This document shows positions 8,906 through 17,959 of a DNA stretch of 64,000 bases, in pieces. The notes below the pieces were generated by a model that was not told where the DNA came from, ran no database searches, and was given only the letters and a program-made list of their open reading frames with translations. A program made the translations under genes and the position numbers. The stretch lies in the NCBI RefSeq assembly GCF_900104805.1, contig NZ_LT629751.1, positions 3,676,001 to 3,740,000 on the forward strand, written 5' to 3'. Every line of letters starts with the position of its first letter. The stretch's first letter is position 1. The stretch is from Pseudomonas oryzae. GTDB taxonomy: Bacteria; Pseudomonadota; Gammaproteobacteria; Pseudomonadales; Pseudomonadaceae.

Positions 8906-10977
8906 GCGAACTGGCGCAGGTCGCCGTCACCACGCTCAAGGGCGTCGGTCCGGCGCTGGCCGAGAAACTCGCCAAGGTCGGCCTGGAGAGCCTGCAGGAC
9001 GTGCTGTTCCACCTGCCGCTGCGCTACCAGGACCGCACCCGGGTGACGCCGATCGCCGCCCTGCGCCCGGGCGGCGACGCGGTGGTGGAAGGCGTGGTCA
9101 GCGGCGCCGAGGTGATCATGGGCCGCCGGCGCAGCCTGCTGGTGCGCCTGCAGGACGCCAGCGGCACCCTCAGCCTGCGCTTCTTCCACTTCAGCCAGGC
9201 ACAGAAGGACGGCCTCAGGCGCGGCACCCACCTGCGCTGCTACGGCGAGGTGCGCCCCGGCGCCACCGGCCTGGAGATCTACCACCCCGAGTACCGCGCC
9301 CTCAGCGGCGACGAAGCGCCGCCGGTGGAGCAGACCCTCACGCCGATCTACCCGAGCACCGAGGGCCTCACCCAGCAGCGTCTGCGCTCGCTCAGCCAGC
9401 AGGCGCTGTACGCGCTCAACGGCCACAGCCTGCCCGACTGGCTGCCGGGCGAACTGGCCCGCCAGTACCAATTGGCGCCGCTGGCCGATGCCATCCGCTA
9501 CCTGCACCGCCCGCCGCCGGACGCCGACCTCGAGGAGCTGGCCGAGGGCCGCCACTGGGCGCAGCACCGCCTGGCCTTCGAGGAGCTGCTCACCCACCAG
9601 CTGTCGCTGGCGCGCCTGCGCGAGAGCATCCGCGCCCAGCAGGCGCCGCCGCTGCCGAAGGCCACGCGCCTGCCGGCGCAGTTCCTCGCCGGGCTCGGCT
9701 TCGCCCCCACCGGCGCGCAACTGCGGGTGGGCGGCGAGATCGCCTGGGACCTGGCCCAGCACGAGCCGATGCTGCGTCTGGTGCAGGGCGACGTCGGCGC
9801 CGGCAAGACGGTGGTCGCCGCGCTGGCCGCGCTGCAGGCCATCGAGGCGGGCTACCAGGTGGCGCTGATGGCGCCCACCGAGATCCTCGCCGAGCAGCAC
9901 TTCCTCAACTTCAGCAAGTGGCTCGAACCGCTCGGCATCGAGGTCGCCTGGCTGGCCGGCAAGCTCAAGGGCAAGGCGCGCAACGCGGCGCTGGAGCGCA
10001 TCGCCGCCGGCGCGCCGATGGTGGTCGGCACCCACGCGCTGTTCCAGGACGAGGTGCGGTTCCGCAACCTGGCCCTGGCGATCATCGACGAGCAGCACCG
10101 CTTCGGCGTGCAGCAGCGCCTGGCCCTGCGCCAGAAGGGCATCGCCGGGCGGCTGTGCCCGCACCAGCTGATCATGACCGCCACGCCGATCCCGCGCACC
10201 CTGGCGATGAGCGCCTACGCCGATCTGGACACCTCGATCCTCGACGAGCTGCCGCCCGGACGCACCCCGGTGACCACCCTGGTGATCGCCGACAACCGCC
10301 GCCTGGAAGTGATCGAGCGGGTGCGCGCCGCCTGCAGCGAGGGCCGCCAGGCCTACTGGGTGTGCACGCTGATCGAGGAGTCCGAGGAGCTGACCTGCCA
10401 GGCGGCGGAGACCACCTTCGAGGAGCTGTCGGCGGCGCTCGGCGAGCTCGCCGTCGGCCTGGTCCACGGGCGCATGAAGGCGGCGGAGAAGGCCGCGGTG
10501 ATGGAGCAGTTCAAGGCCGGCGCGCTGCAGCTGCTGGTCGCCACCACGGTGATCGAGGTCGGCGTCGACGTGCCCAACGCCAGCCTGATGATCATCGAGA
10601 ATCCCGAGCGTCTCGGCCTGTCGCAGCTGCACCAGTTGCGCGGCCGGGTCGGCCGCGGCAGCGCGGTCAGCCACTGCGTGCTGCTCTATCACGCGCCGTT
10701 GTCGCACATGGGCCGCGAGCGCCTGGCGATCATGCGCGAGACCTGCGACGGCTTCGTCATCGCCGAGAAGGATCTCGAGCTGCGCGGCCCCGGCGAGATG
10801 CTCGGCACCCGGCAGACCGGCCTGTTGCAGTTCAAGGTCGCCGACCTGCTGCGCGACGCCGACCTGCTGCCGGACGTGCGCGAGGCGGCGCAGACCCTGC
10901 TGGCGCGCTGGCCGCAGCACGTCAGCCCGCTGCTGGAGCGCTGGCTGCGTCACGGCCAGCAGTATGGGCAGGTGTGA
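8902..10977 (+). CDS. recG: ATP-dependent DNA helicase RecG
   Basis: RecG is a superfamily 2 helicase that reverses stalled forks and remodels Holliday junctions and R-loops. The 691-residue protein starts with the wedge (OB-fold) domain, then motif I GDVGAGKT (near residue 295), motif II DEQH (AIIDEQHRFGVQQR), motif III TATPIPRT, and motif VI QLRGRVGRG. The length is as expected. The ATG at 8902 overlaps the oxyR stop, so OxyR-dependent transcription and translation may carry into recG and link DNA repair to peroxide stress. Confidence 0.97.
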   Translation: MSELAQVAVTTLKGVGPALAEKLAKVGLESLQDVLFHLPLRYQDRTRVTPIAALRPGGDAVVEGVVSGAEVIMGRRRSLLVRLQDASGTLSLRFFHFSQAQKDGLRRGTHLRCYGEVRPGATGLEIYHPEYRALSGDEAPPVEQTLTPIYPSTEGLTQQRLRSLSQQALYALNGHSLPDWLPGELARQYQLAPLADAIRYLHRPPPDADLEELAEGRHWAQHRLAFEELLTHQLSLARLRESIRAQQAPPLPKATRLPAQFLAGLGFAPTGAQLRVGGEIAWDLAQHEPMLRLVQGDVGAGKTVVAALAALQAIEAGYQVALMAPTEILAEQHFLNFSKWLEPLGIEVAWLAGKLKGKARNAALERIAAGAPMVVGTHALFQDEVRFRNLALAIIDEQHRFGVQQRLALRQKGIAGRLCPHQLIMTATPIPRTLAMSAYADLDTSILDELPPGRTPVTTLVIADNRRLEVIERVRAACSEGRQAYWVCTLIEESEELTCQAAETTFEELSAALGELAVGLVHGRMKAAEKAAVMEQFKAGALQLLVATTVIEVGVDVPNASLMIIENPERLGLSQLHQLRGRVGRGSAVSHCVLLYHAPLSHMGRERLAIMRETCDGFVIAEKDLELRGPGEMLGTRQTGLLQFKVADLLRDADLLPDVREAAQTLLARWPQHVSPLLERWLRHGQQYGQV

Positions 10978-11195
10978 AGAGCCGCGCGCAAGGATTTGCT
11001 CGCGGGTTTGCGCGAGGCGTCGCCCCCGGAATTCTGCGGGCTCGCACGCATGGCGCCGAGGCGGACGCGCAAACCGCCGGGTACGACCGGGGGCGGCAGG
11101 CGCGGCGCCGCTGAGGGCGCCACGGCAATTTCCTTCAATACGCCGCGGCGGGCCCGCCTCAACATTCGCGCACTCGACCATCCAGGAGTCCGTGA

Positions 11196-11789
11196 ATGAG
11201 CCTCTCGCTTGTGCTTCCGATGTCCGCGTTCGCCCTCGCCGCATCGATTTCCCCCGGCCCCGTCAACCTGGTCTGTCTCGGCAGCGGCACGCGCCACGGG
11301 ATGCGCGCGAGCCTGGGCTTCGTTACTGGGGCCACGCTCGGCTTCGTCGCGCTCTTCGTCGCCGTCGGCCTGGGGCTCGCCGCGGTGCTGGCCCAACTGC
11401 CCGGCCTGACCGTGCTGCTGCGCGCGGGTGGGATCGGCTTTCTGCTCTACCTGAGCTGGCAACTCGCACGCGCCGAGGGCGCGCTCGCCGCGCGCGAACA
11501 GGGCGACCCGCCGGGGTTCCTCGCGGGGGCGCTCATGCAATGGCTCAATCCCAAAGCCTGGCTGGCGTCCGCATCGGGCATCGGCGCCTACACCCGGGGT
11601 TCCGACCTGAACGAACTGGCCCTGTTTGCCGCGCTCTATGCGCCGATCTGCTGGGCATCGCTGTCATGCTGGGTGTATGCCGGCACCATCCTGCGCCGGC
11701 AAGTGGCCCACCCGGCGGTACTGCGCAACGTGAATCGCGGACTCGCCGCCTTGCTCGCCGGCAGTTGCGCCCTCCTGCTCATCGACTGA
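11196..11789 (+). CDS. LysE/RhtB-family amino-acid exporter
   Basis: This 197-residue membrane protein has about six hydrophobic segments and the LysE/RhtB signature SISPGPVNLVCLGSGTRHGMRASLGFVTGA near the N-terminus. The family exports amino acids or related metabolites; the substrate cannot be told from sequence. An AGGAG ribosome site is at 11184-11188. It converges on and overlaps the AraC gene by 11 bp, so the two probably form a regulator-exporter pair. The preceding 218 bp (10978-11195) hold no gene; they include a 10-bp inverted repeat (GGTTTGCGCG at 11005-11014 and its complement at 11066-11075). The pair may be an accessory insertion after recG. Confidence 0.88.
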   Translation: MSLSLVLPMSAFALAASISPGPVNLVCLGSGTRHGMRASLGFVTGATLGFVALFVAVGLGLAAVLAQLPGLTVLLRAGGIGFLLYLSWQLARAEGALAAREQGDPPGFLAGALMQWLNPKAWLASASGIGAYTRGSDLNELALFAALYAPICWASLSCWVYAGTILRRQVAHPAVLRNVNRGLAALLAGSCALLLID

Positions 11790-12594
11790 TGCCTTGCCGG
11801 TACTGCCCGGGGGTGGTCGCCAGCAGGCGCTTGAACATGCGCTGGAAGTGCGGCTGATCGGCAAAGCCGCTCTCCAGCGCCGCCTCGGCAATCGGGCGGC
11901 CAAGCCGCAGCGCGTGCTGTCCGAGCTGGATGCGGCGGTTGATCACGTAGGCATGCGGCGTCATGCGGAAGTGTCGCTTGAAGCTGCGGATCAGATGGCC
12001 GGGACTGACCGCGGCCTGCCTGCACAGCAGGTCCAGCGACACCGCCTCGGCACAGTGCCGGTCCAGATAGTCGGCGAGCGCGCACAGCGATGCGGGGGCG
12101 GTCGGCACCTCTTCGCACACCGGAAGTCGCCGCAGCAGATCCGTCAGGAAGGCCACGAGATGAGCATTCTTGCCCGTGGCGGAATGCGCCGGATCGAGCA
12201 GGCATTGCGCAAGCGCGACGAAGGCATCGAAAACCTCGGGAAGGCGCAGCACGTCGGGCGCCAGATCCTGCCAGGCCTGGGTCGGCGCCAGGCCAAGGCG
12301 ATGGCGCAGAGCGGAGAGCCACTGCGCATCGATGTACAGCATGAGATACGCCCACGGTCGCCCCTCGATCGGGTTGCAGGCATGCACCCGGTTCGGGTTG
12401 ACGAAAACCAGCGCGCCAGTCGCGACACGGTATTGGCGCTGGCCGCAGACGAAGGTGCTCTCGCCCCGGGTGATCGCCCCCATTGACCACTCGGCATGGC
12501 TGTGCGGCGCGTAGCAAACGCTGCGGCCGTCCGCCACCCTGCGCAGCTCGACATGCGGCAGCGCGGGATCACGCCAGAAAATCGGAGCGCTCAT
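11779..12594 (-). CDS. AraC-family transcriptional regulator
   Basis: The 271-residue protein has an N-terminal AraC-type cupin sensor region (HSHAEWSMGAITRGESTF, with VNPNRVHACNP) and a C-terminal domain with two helix-turn-helix motifs from about residue 175 (DLLCRQAAVSPGHLIRSFKR, then IAEAALESGFADQPHFQRMF). This arrangement is typical of activators of metabolite-responsive genes. Its 3' end overlaps the LysE exporter gene on the opposite strand, which it probably controls; the effector is unknown. Codon use is not visibly different from the neighbours. Confidence 0.88.
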   Translation of the reverse strand: MSAPIFWRDPALPHVELRRVADGRSVCYAPHSHAEWSMGAITRGESTFVCGQRQYRVATGALVFVNPNRVHACNPIEGRPWAYLMLYIDAQWLSALRHRLGLAPTQAWQDLAPDVLRLPEVFDAFVALAQCLLDPAHSATGKNAHLVAFLTDLLRRLPVCEEVPTAPASLCALADYLDRHCAEAVSLDLLCRQAAVSPGHLIRSFKRHFRMTPHAYVINRRIQLGQHALRLGRPIAEAALESGFADQPHFQRMFKRLLATTPGQYRQGISR

Positions 12595-12628
12595 CGGGGT
12601 GTCGAGGGCACGTTATGCCTGGCAAGGC

Positions 12629-13009
12629 TCATGCCGTCTGCTTCTGCCGCGCGCCGAGCTGACCGACCAGGCCCTGGAACCACAGCAGCAGCGCCGGGTT
12701 GCCCTGGATCTGGATGTCCTTGTTCTGGATCCCCTGCATGAACGCCAGTTGCCTGTTGCTCGCGGCAAGGACGCTGAAGCCGTAGGCGGCGTCGCGGAAG
12801 GCGATGCTGAAGTCCGGGTGCGCCACGCAGCCGGCGGCGCTGCGGATGCGCATGTCCTGCACGATGTAGTGGCGGGCGATGCGCCCGTCGCGGGTCTGCA
12901 GCTGGAACACCAGGTCGCGGTCGACCAGCTGTTCGCGGAACTCGGCATTGCTGCGACTGGCACCCGCCAGCAGGCGGCCGAGCAGCCAGAGGAGGAAACG
13001 GAATTTCAC
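12629..13009 (-). CDS. Small conserved protein, possible SCP2 sterol-carrier-like fold
   Basis: I chose the GTG at 13009 because GAGGT lies at a good distance upstream and the resulting N-terminus, VKFRFLLWLLGRLLA, is a compact hydrophobic/basic helix; the frame further upstream is Arg/Trp-rich and looks noncoding. The 126-residue protein ends with GIQNKDIQIQGNPALLLWFQ, which resembles the C-terminal part of SCP2-type lipid-binding domains (d-x-x-i-x-G-d/n-p/l-a-l). A homologue in the same place (next to an HU gene) is annotated hypothetical in P. aeruginosa. Function unknown; membrane association through the N-terminal helix is plausible. Confidence 0.65.
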   Translation of the reverse strand: MKFRFLLWLLGRLLAGASRSNAEFREQLVDRDLVFQLQTRDGRIARHYIVQDMRIRSAAGCVAHPDFSIAFRDAAYGFSVLAASNRQLAFMQGIQNKDIQIQGNPALLLWFQGLVGQLGARQKQTA

Positions 13010-13116
13010 TGCGGCACCTCGCGAACCGGACCAGGGAGCCAGGATTCTAGCGCGTCGCCAGCCCGCCCACGACCGACGGGGCCACGCTTGCGGCAGACGG
13101 TTGCCGCGGCACCAGT

Positions 13117-13138
13117 ACCCGGGGCCGCGGCCCCGGGT
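13117..13138 (-). terminator. GC-rich palindrome after the HU gene
   Basis: A perfect 22-bp palindrome (ACCCGGGGCCG and its complement) lies 13 bases past the HU stop codon, on the path of HU transcription. There is no T-tract on either side, so it may be a Rho-independent terminator without a U-tract or an mRNA-stabilising stem. Confidence 0.4.
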
Positions 13139-13150
13139 CGTCGACGGCAC

Positions 13151-13423
13151 TCAGTTGATCGCTTCGCGCAGCGCCTTGCCCGGCTTGAACGATACGGTGT
13201 TGCTGGCGCGGATCTTGACCGGCTCGCCGGTCTGCGGGTTCTTGCCCATGCGCGCGCCGCGATGGCGTTGCAGGAAGGTGCCGAAACCGACCAGGGTGAC
13301 GCTGTCCTGGCGATTCAGGGCATTGGTGATTTCCTCGAGAACCGCGTTCAGCACGCGGCTGGCCTGCTCTTTGCTGAGGTCGGCTTTCTCCGCCACTGCG
13401 GCAGCGAGTTCGGGTTTGCGCAT
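13151..13423 (-). CDS. HU-family DNA-binding protein
   Basis: The 90-residue product has the full HU/IHF fold: MRKPELAAAVAEKADLSKEQ at the start, VTLVGFGTF in the middle, and the DNA-binding arm with GKNPQTGEPVKIRASNTVSFKPGK. HU is an abundant nucleoid protein that bends DNA. Pseudomonas carries several HU paralogues, and the one at this locus (near ubiC/ubiA) is distinct from hupB next to lon. The 279-bp gap to ubiC (13424-13702) contains its promoter region; an AT-rich stretch lies around 13430-13460 but I cannot define -35/-10 boxes. Confidence 0.93.
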   Translation of the reverse strand: MRKPELAAAVAEKADLSKEQASRVLNAVLEEITNALNRQDSVTLVGFGTFLQRHRGARMGKNPQTGEPVKIRASNTVSFKPGKALREAIN

Positions 13424-13702
13424 AGTTGCCTCTGTCGAGATTGTTCTTGTTTTTGCCGCCGTTCCTGGCGAGCGCTCTGTCACCGCGCCGAACCTGCCTG
13501 CGAACGAGGTGGGAGCCCGCCGGCAGGCTCTGGCGCGCGGCTGACCGCAGAAGAATGGCACGCTGCCGCGGCGTTCGCCAGCCATCGGCACCGGCCAATG
13601 GTCGTAGATCGTTCGGCCGGACGAGCGGTGCGCCAGCCCTCGGTCGGCAGGCTGCCAGGGCCGTGCTAGACTCGCCGCTGGTTTTTGCCGCGACGCCCCG
13701 CC

Positions 13703-14236
13703 GTGCCCCAGACTACCTGCGCCCAGTGGCGCGCCCTCGACCAGCTGCACCCTGCCCCCAGCGCCCGCGAGTTCGCCTGGCTGAACGAGCAGGGCTCGCT
13801 GACCCGCCGCCTCACCGAACTCAGCGGCGGACGCTTCGCCGTCGAGCCGCTGGTCGAAGGCTGGCAGATCCTCCGCGCCGACGAGTGCGCCGCCCTCGGC
13901 GTCGCCACCGGCAGCGAGGGCTGGGTGCGCGAGGTCTATCTGCTCGGTGCCGGGCAACCCTGGGTGTTCGCCCGCAGCGTGGCCGCACGTGCGGCGCTCG
14001 AGGCGCAGCCGTTCGCCCTCGACCGCCTCGGCAGCACCTCGCTCGGTCACCTGCTGTTCCGCGACCCGGCGTTCAGCCGCCAGCCGATCGAGGCCTGCCG
14101 CTATCCGGCCGCGCTGCTGCCGGCGGCGGTGCGTGCGTCCGATCTGTGGGGGCGCCGCTCGCTGTTCTGTCGCGGCGCGCTGGGCGTGCTGGTCGCCGAG
14201 GTGTTCCTGCCGGCGCTGTGGCGGGCCGACGCCTGA
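13703..14236 (+). CDS. ubiC: Chorismate--pyruvate lyase
   Basis: UbiC cleaves chorismate to 4-hydroxybenzoate and pyruvate, the first step of ubiquinone synthesis. The protein has the family blocks [41 protein letters not shown], and LGHLLF...CRYPAALL...LWGRRS, which include the conserved Arg and Glu of the active site. The start is uncertain: I used the GTG at 13703 (177 residues); a TTG at 13685 adds six residues. Neither has a clear ribosome site. ubiA follows on the same strand after 55 bp and uses the product. Confidence 0.92.
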   Translation: MPQTTCAQWRALDQLHPAPSAREFAWLNEQGSLTRRLTELSGGRFAVEPLVEGWQILRADECAALGVATGSEGWVREVYLLGAGQPWVFARSVAARAALEAQPFALDRLGSTSLGHLLFRDPAFSRQPIEACRYPAALLPAAVRASDLWGRRSLFCRGALGVLVAEVFLPALWRADA

Positions 14237-14257
14237 CCCCGCCGCGCCGTCAGGCCG

Positions 14258-14263
14258 TATAAT
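14258..14263 (+). promoter_or_regulatory. Possible -10 box before ubiA
   Basis: A perfect TATAAT lies in the short ubiC-ubiA gap, 28 bases before the ubiA ATG. No good -35 element is seen at the right distance (only TGACC-like sequence near 14234), so an internal promoter for ubiA is only a possibility. Confidence 0.3.
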
Positions 14264-14291
14264 CGGCGCTCCGCTCCCCCGGAGGCCCGCG

Positions 14292-15182
14292 ATGTTCGCC
14301 CCCCTGCTCAAGCCTCTGGCGCGCCTGCACCCGCGCGCCCAGGACTTCATCGATCTGACCCGGCTGAACCGGCCGATCGGCATCTACCTGCTGCTGTGGC
14401 CGACGCTGACCGCGCTGTGGATCGCCGCCGAAGGCGTGCCGTCGCTGGCCAACCTGCTGATCTTCACCCTCGGCGTGATCCTCACCCGCTCGGCCGGCTG
14501 CGCGATCAACGACTTCGCCGACCGCAAGTTCGACGGCCACGTCGAGCGCACCCGCGAGCGCCCGCTGGCCAGCGGGCGGATCCGTGCGCGCGAGGCGCTG
14601 CTGACCTTCGCCGGCCTGATGGCGGTGGCCTTCGCCCTGGTGCTGCTGACCAACGCCGCCACCGTCTGGCTGTCGTTCGGCGCCGTGGCGCTGGCCGCGC
14701 TCTACCCGTTCATGAAGCGCTACACCTACTACCCGCAGGTGGTGCTCGGTGCGGCCTACTCGTGGGGCATCCTGATGACCTTCACCGCCAGTGGCGACAG
14801 CCTGCCGGCGGCGGCCTGGCTGCTCTATCTGGCCAACCTGCTGTGGACGGTGGCCTACGACACCTACTACGCGATGACCGACCGCGACGACGACCTGCGC
14901 ATCGGCGTGAAGTCCACGGCCATCCTGTTCGGCGACGCCGACCGGCTGATCATCGCCATCCTCCAGGGCCTCAGCCTGCTCTGCCTGCTGCTGGCCGCGG
15001 CACGCTTCGAGCTGGGCGCCGCCTTCCACCTCGGCCTCGTGGTGGCGGCCGGCTGCTTCGCCTGGGAGTACTGGAGCACCCGCAGCGGCGAGCGCCAGGC
15101 CTGCTTCCGCGCCTTCCTGCACAACCACTGGGCCGGCCTGGCGATCCTCGCCGGCACCATCGCCGACTTCGCGCTGCGCTGA
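14292..15182 (+). CDS. ubiA: 4-hydroxybenzoate octaprenyltransferase
   Basis: UbiA is an inner-membrane prenyltransferase that attaches the polyprenyl tail to 4-hydroxybenzoate in ubiquinone synthesis. The 296-residue chain has about eight membrane segments and the two Mg-diphosphate-binding aspartate motifs: [15 protein letters not shown] (residues near 75) and the later [23 protein letters not shown] ribosome site lies eight bases before the ATG. It ends five bases before the convergent secreted-protein gene. UbiC upstream supplies the substrate. Confidence 0.97.
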   Translation: MFAPLLKPLARLHPRAQDFIDLTRLNRPIGIYLLLWPTLTALWIAAEGVPSLANLLIFTLGVILTRSAGCAINDFADRKFDGHVERTRERPLASGRIRAREALLTFAGLMAVAFALVLLTNAATVWLSFGAVALAALYPFMKRYTYYPQVVLGAAYSWGILMTFTASGDSLPAAAWLLYLANLLWTVAYDTYYAMTDRDDDLRIGVKSTAILFGDADRLIIAILQGLSLLCLLLAAARFELGAAFHLGLVVAAGCFAWEYWSTRSGERQACFRAFLHNHWAGLAILAGTIADFALR

Positions 15183-15187
15183 GCGCC

Positions 15188-15607
15188 CTAGCGGGGGATG
15201 TCCTCGCCCTCCGCGGCGCCGCCCTCGGCCAGCGGCCGGGCCACGTGCCAGACGCCCATGCGGCCGTCGCCGAGCGTGTCGCCGGGCTGCCGGTCCTGGA
15301 CGAAGGTGTACAGCGGGCGGCCCTGGTAGGCCCACTGCCAGCTGCCGTCGGCGCGCTCGACCAGGGTCCAGTCGTCGCTCTCCACGCTGTCGCCACGGGC
15401 CGCCAGCGGCGGCCAGTTGCTCGCGCAGGCATCGTTGCACACCGACTGGCCCGTCGGATCCTTGGCGAAGGTGTACAGGGTCATGCCCCGGGCATCGACC
15501 AGCCGGCCGTCCTTGACCTGCGCCGGGTCGGCCGCCTGGGCATGGCCCAGCAGCGCCAGCAGGACGCCGCCGGTCAGGGCCAGCAGGGGCGAAGGGATTC
15601 TGAGCAT
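15188..15607 (-). CDS. Secreted repeat protein with Yx(F/W)xxD motifs (COG4315-like)
   Basis: From the ATG at 15607 (preceded by GAGGAG) the 139-residue protein starts with a Sec signal peptide ([20 protein letters not shown]). The mature part has two copies of the COG4315 motif: LYTFAKD with [11 protein letters not shown] nearby, and LYTFVQD followed by [15 protein letters not shown]. There is no lipobox cysteine in the signal, so it is probably periplasmic and soluble, unlike the lipoprotein members of the family. Members often lie near respiratory or redox genes; the role is not known. The two cysteines (CNDAC) could form a disulfide. Confidence 0.82.
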   Translation of the reverse strand: MLRIPSPLLALTGGVLLALLGHAQAADPAQVKDGRLVDARGMTLYTFAKDPTGQSVCNDACASNWPPLAARGDSVESDDWTLVERADGSWQWAYQGRPLYTFVQDRQPGDTLGDGRMGVWHVARPLAEGGAAEGEDIPR

Positions 15608-15739
15608 CGCGGCTCTCCTCGGGTGGGATGGGGTGACCCGGCGACCGCGCAAGCGGGCGGACGACACACCGGGCAGCGGCTGCCGCGCGCATGCCGGCGG
15701 CCCCCTCCAGCATAGCCAAGCACCGCCGCCGGAGCGTCA

Positions 15740-15773
15740 GTGTCACATCGCTGCAATAATTCCGTTATGTAAT
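15740..15773 (+). promoter_or_regulatory. Candidate Pho box and -10 for phoB
   Basis: GTGTCAC-ATCG-CTGCAAT (15740-15757) matches the PhoB-box layout of two 7-mers (CTGTCAT) 11 bp apart; each repeat has 5 of 7 matches. Ten bases later is TGTAAT (15768-15773), a good -10. The same 18+10+6 geometry occurs before pstC and pstS in this window, which supports autoregulation by PhoB. Confidence 0.65.
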
Positions 15774-15806
15774 GCCGGCATCGCCACGGAATACAGAGAC
15801 AGTCCC

Positions 15807-16496
15807 ATGGTTGGCAAATCCATCCTCATCGTTGACGACGAAGCGCCGATCCGCGAGATGATCGCCGTCGCCCTGGAAATGGCCGGCTACGAGTGCCTCG
15901 AAGCGGAGAACAGCCAGCAGGCCCACGCGCTGATCGTCGACCGCAAGCCCGACCTGATCCTCCTCGACTGGATGCTGCCCGGCACCTCCGGCATCGAGCT
16001 GGCGCGCCGCCTCAAGCGCGACGAGCTGACCGCCGGCACGCCGATCATCATGCTCACCGCCAAGGGCGAGGAGGACAACAAGATCCAGGGCCTGGAGGTC
16101 GGCGCCGACGACTACATCACCAAGCCGTTCTCGCCGCGCGAGCTGGTCGCCCGCCTCAAGGCGGTGCTGCGCCGCGCCGGCGCCAGCGACGGCGAGTCGC
16201 CGATCGAGGTCGGCCCGCTGGTCCTCGACCCGCTCAGCCACCGCGTCACCATCGACGGCAAGCCGGCCGAGATGGGGCCGACCGAGTACCGCCTGCTGCA
16301 GTTCTTCATGACCCACCAGGAGCGCGCCTACACGCGCAGCCAGCTGCTCGACCAGGTGTGGGGCGGCAACGTCTACGTCGAGGAGCGCACCGTCGACGTG
16401 CACATCCGTCGTCTGCGCAAGGCGCTCGGCGAGAGCTGCGAAAATCTGGTGCAGACCGTGCGCGGCACCGGCTATCGTTTCTCCACCAAGGCCTGA
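15807..16496 (+). CDS. phoB: Phosphate regulon response regulator PhoB
   Basis: PhoB is the phosphate-starvation response regulator. The 229-residue protein has a receiver domain with the acidic pocket D10/E12, phosphoacceptor D54 ([10 protein letters not shown]), T84 and K106, then an OmpR-type winged helix (from about 135) with [16 protein letters not shown] and the closing VRGTGYRFS. Length and residues equal known PhoB proteins. It is followed by its kinase gene phoR on the same strand after 71 bp, and a candidate Pho box lies upstream, so it is likely self-activated. Confidence 0.98.
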   Translation: MVGKSILIVDDEAPIREMIAVALEMAGYECLEAENSQQAHALIVDRKPDLILLDWMLPGTSGIELARRLKRDELTAGTPIIMLTAKGEEDNKIQGLEVGADDYITKPFSPRELVARLKAVLRRAGASDGESPIEVGPLVLDPLSHRVTIDGKPAEMGPTEYRLLQFFMTHQERAYTRSQLLDQVWGGNVYVEERTVDVHIRRLRKALGESCENLVQTVRGTGYRFSTKA

Positions 16497-16567
16497 CGCC
16501 CCTCCGCGGCGCCTGCCGGACCGCTTTCGCCGCCCCTCCGGGGCGGCCGCCTCACAAGGATCGCAAG

Positions 16568-17866
16568 GTGAATCAAGACTGGCGCGGCATCCTCATCCGC
16601 CGCCTGCTGCTGTTGGTCGGTGTCTGCCTGCTCGCCGGCCTGATCACCGGTCAGTATGCCTGGGCACTGCTGGCCGGCCTGTCCGCCTACCTGTACTGGA
16701 ACCTGCGCCAGCTGCTGCGCCTGCACCACTGGCTGCGCACCGCCGACGCCGACGAGCTGCCGCCGGAAAGCTCCGGGGTGTGGGGCGAGGTGTTCGACCA
16801 GATCTACCACCTGCAGAAACGCAACCTGCGCGCCCGCGGCCGCCTGCAGGCGGTGATCGACCGCGTGCAGGAATCCACCGCCGCGCTGCGCGACGGGGTG
16901 ATCATGCTCGACCGCCAGGGCAACCTGGAGTGGTGGAACCGCGCCGCCGGCCAGCTGCTCGGCCTCAAGCGCAAGCAGGACGGCGGCCAGCCGATCACCA
17001 ATCTGGTCCGCCACCCGCGCTTCAAGGAGTACTTCGAGCGCGACCACCATCCCGAGCCGCTGGAGCTGCCCTCGCCGGTCAACGACCACATCCGCCTGCA
17101 GCTGCAGCTGACCCTCTACGGCAACGGCGAGCACCTGATGATCGTGCGCGACGTGACCCGCGTCCACCAGCTCGAGCAGATGCGCAAGGACTTCGTCGCC
17201 AACGTCTCCCACGAGCTGCGCACGCCGCTGACCGTGCTCACCGGCTACCTGGAGACCCTGCTGGACAACGTCGAGGAGATCCAGCCGCGCTGGCGCCGCG
17301 CCCTGCAGCAGATGCAGCAGCAGGGCGCGCGCATGCAGAACCTGCTCAACGACCTGCTGCTGCTGGCCCGCCTGGAGGCCACCGACTACCCGGCCGACAA
17401 CAAGCCGGTGAGCGTCGACCTGCTGCTCGCCAGCATCCGCGCCGACGCCCAGGCGCTGTCCGGAGGTCGCCACGCGATCAGCCTGGAGGCCGACGCCAGG
17501 GTGCGCCTCAAGGGCAGCGAGGCGGAGCTGCGCAGCGCCTTCTCCAACCTGGTGTTCAACGCGGTCAAGTACAGCCCGGAGGGCGGCGAGATCCGCCTGC
17601 GCTGGTGGGGCGACGAAACCGGCGCGCACTTCAGCGTGCAGGACAGCGGCCTGGGCATCGAGGCCAAGCACATCCCGCGGCTCACCGAACGCTTCTACCG
17701 GGTCGACGCCAGCCGCTCGGCCAACACCGGCGGCACCGGCCTGGGCCTGGCCATCGTCAAGCACGTGCTGATCCGCCACCACGGCCAGCTGCAGATCGAC
17801 AGCACGCCCGGCAAGGGCAGCACCTTCACCTGCCACTTCCCGCCGGCCCAGCAGGCGCGGCCCTGA
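16568..17866 (+). CDS. phoR: Phosphate regulon sensor histidine kinase PhoR
   Basis: PhoR phosphorylates PhoB when phosphate is scarce and dephosphorylates it otherwise, taking its signal from PstSCAB and PhoU. The 432-residue protein has two N-terminal membrane segments (about 12-45) and no periplasmic sensor, a PAS domain (around 95-195), the H-box with His215 (VSHELRTPLT), and the ATP-binding N, G1 and G2 boxes (NLVFNAVKY, DSGLGIEAKH, GGTGLGLAIVKH). The start is GTG at 16568, with AAGGA at about 16556. Its gene order with phoB is conserved. Confidence 0.97.
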   Translation: MNQDWRGILIRRLLLLVGVCLLAGLITGQYAWALLAGLSAYLYWNLRQLLRLHHWLRTADADELPPESSGVWGEVFDQIYHLQKRNLRARGRLQAVIDRVQESTAALRDGVIMLDRQGNLEWWNRAAGQLLGLKRKQDGGQPITNLVRHPRFKEYFERDHHPEPLELPSPVNDHIRLQLQLTLYGNGEHLMIVRDVTRVHQLEQMRKDFVANVSHELRTPLTVLTGYLETLLDNVEEIQPRWRRALQQMQQQGARMQNLLNDLLLLARLEATDYPADNKPVSVDLLLASIRADAQALSGGRHAISLEADARVRLKGSEAELRSAFSNLVFNAVKYSPEGGEIRLRWWGDETGAHFSVQDSGLGIEAKHIPRLTERFYRVDASRSANTGGTGLGLAIVKHVLIRHHGQLQIDSTPGKGSTFTCHFPPAQQARP

Positions 17867-17959
17867 TCCGCCCCGGCCGGGGCGCTGCCCGCCGGCGCAC
17901 TTGAAAGCCGGCGGATGACCTTCCATCCTATGGGTCTTTCCGTCAGCGACCGACCCTCC

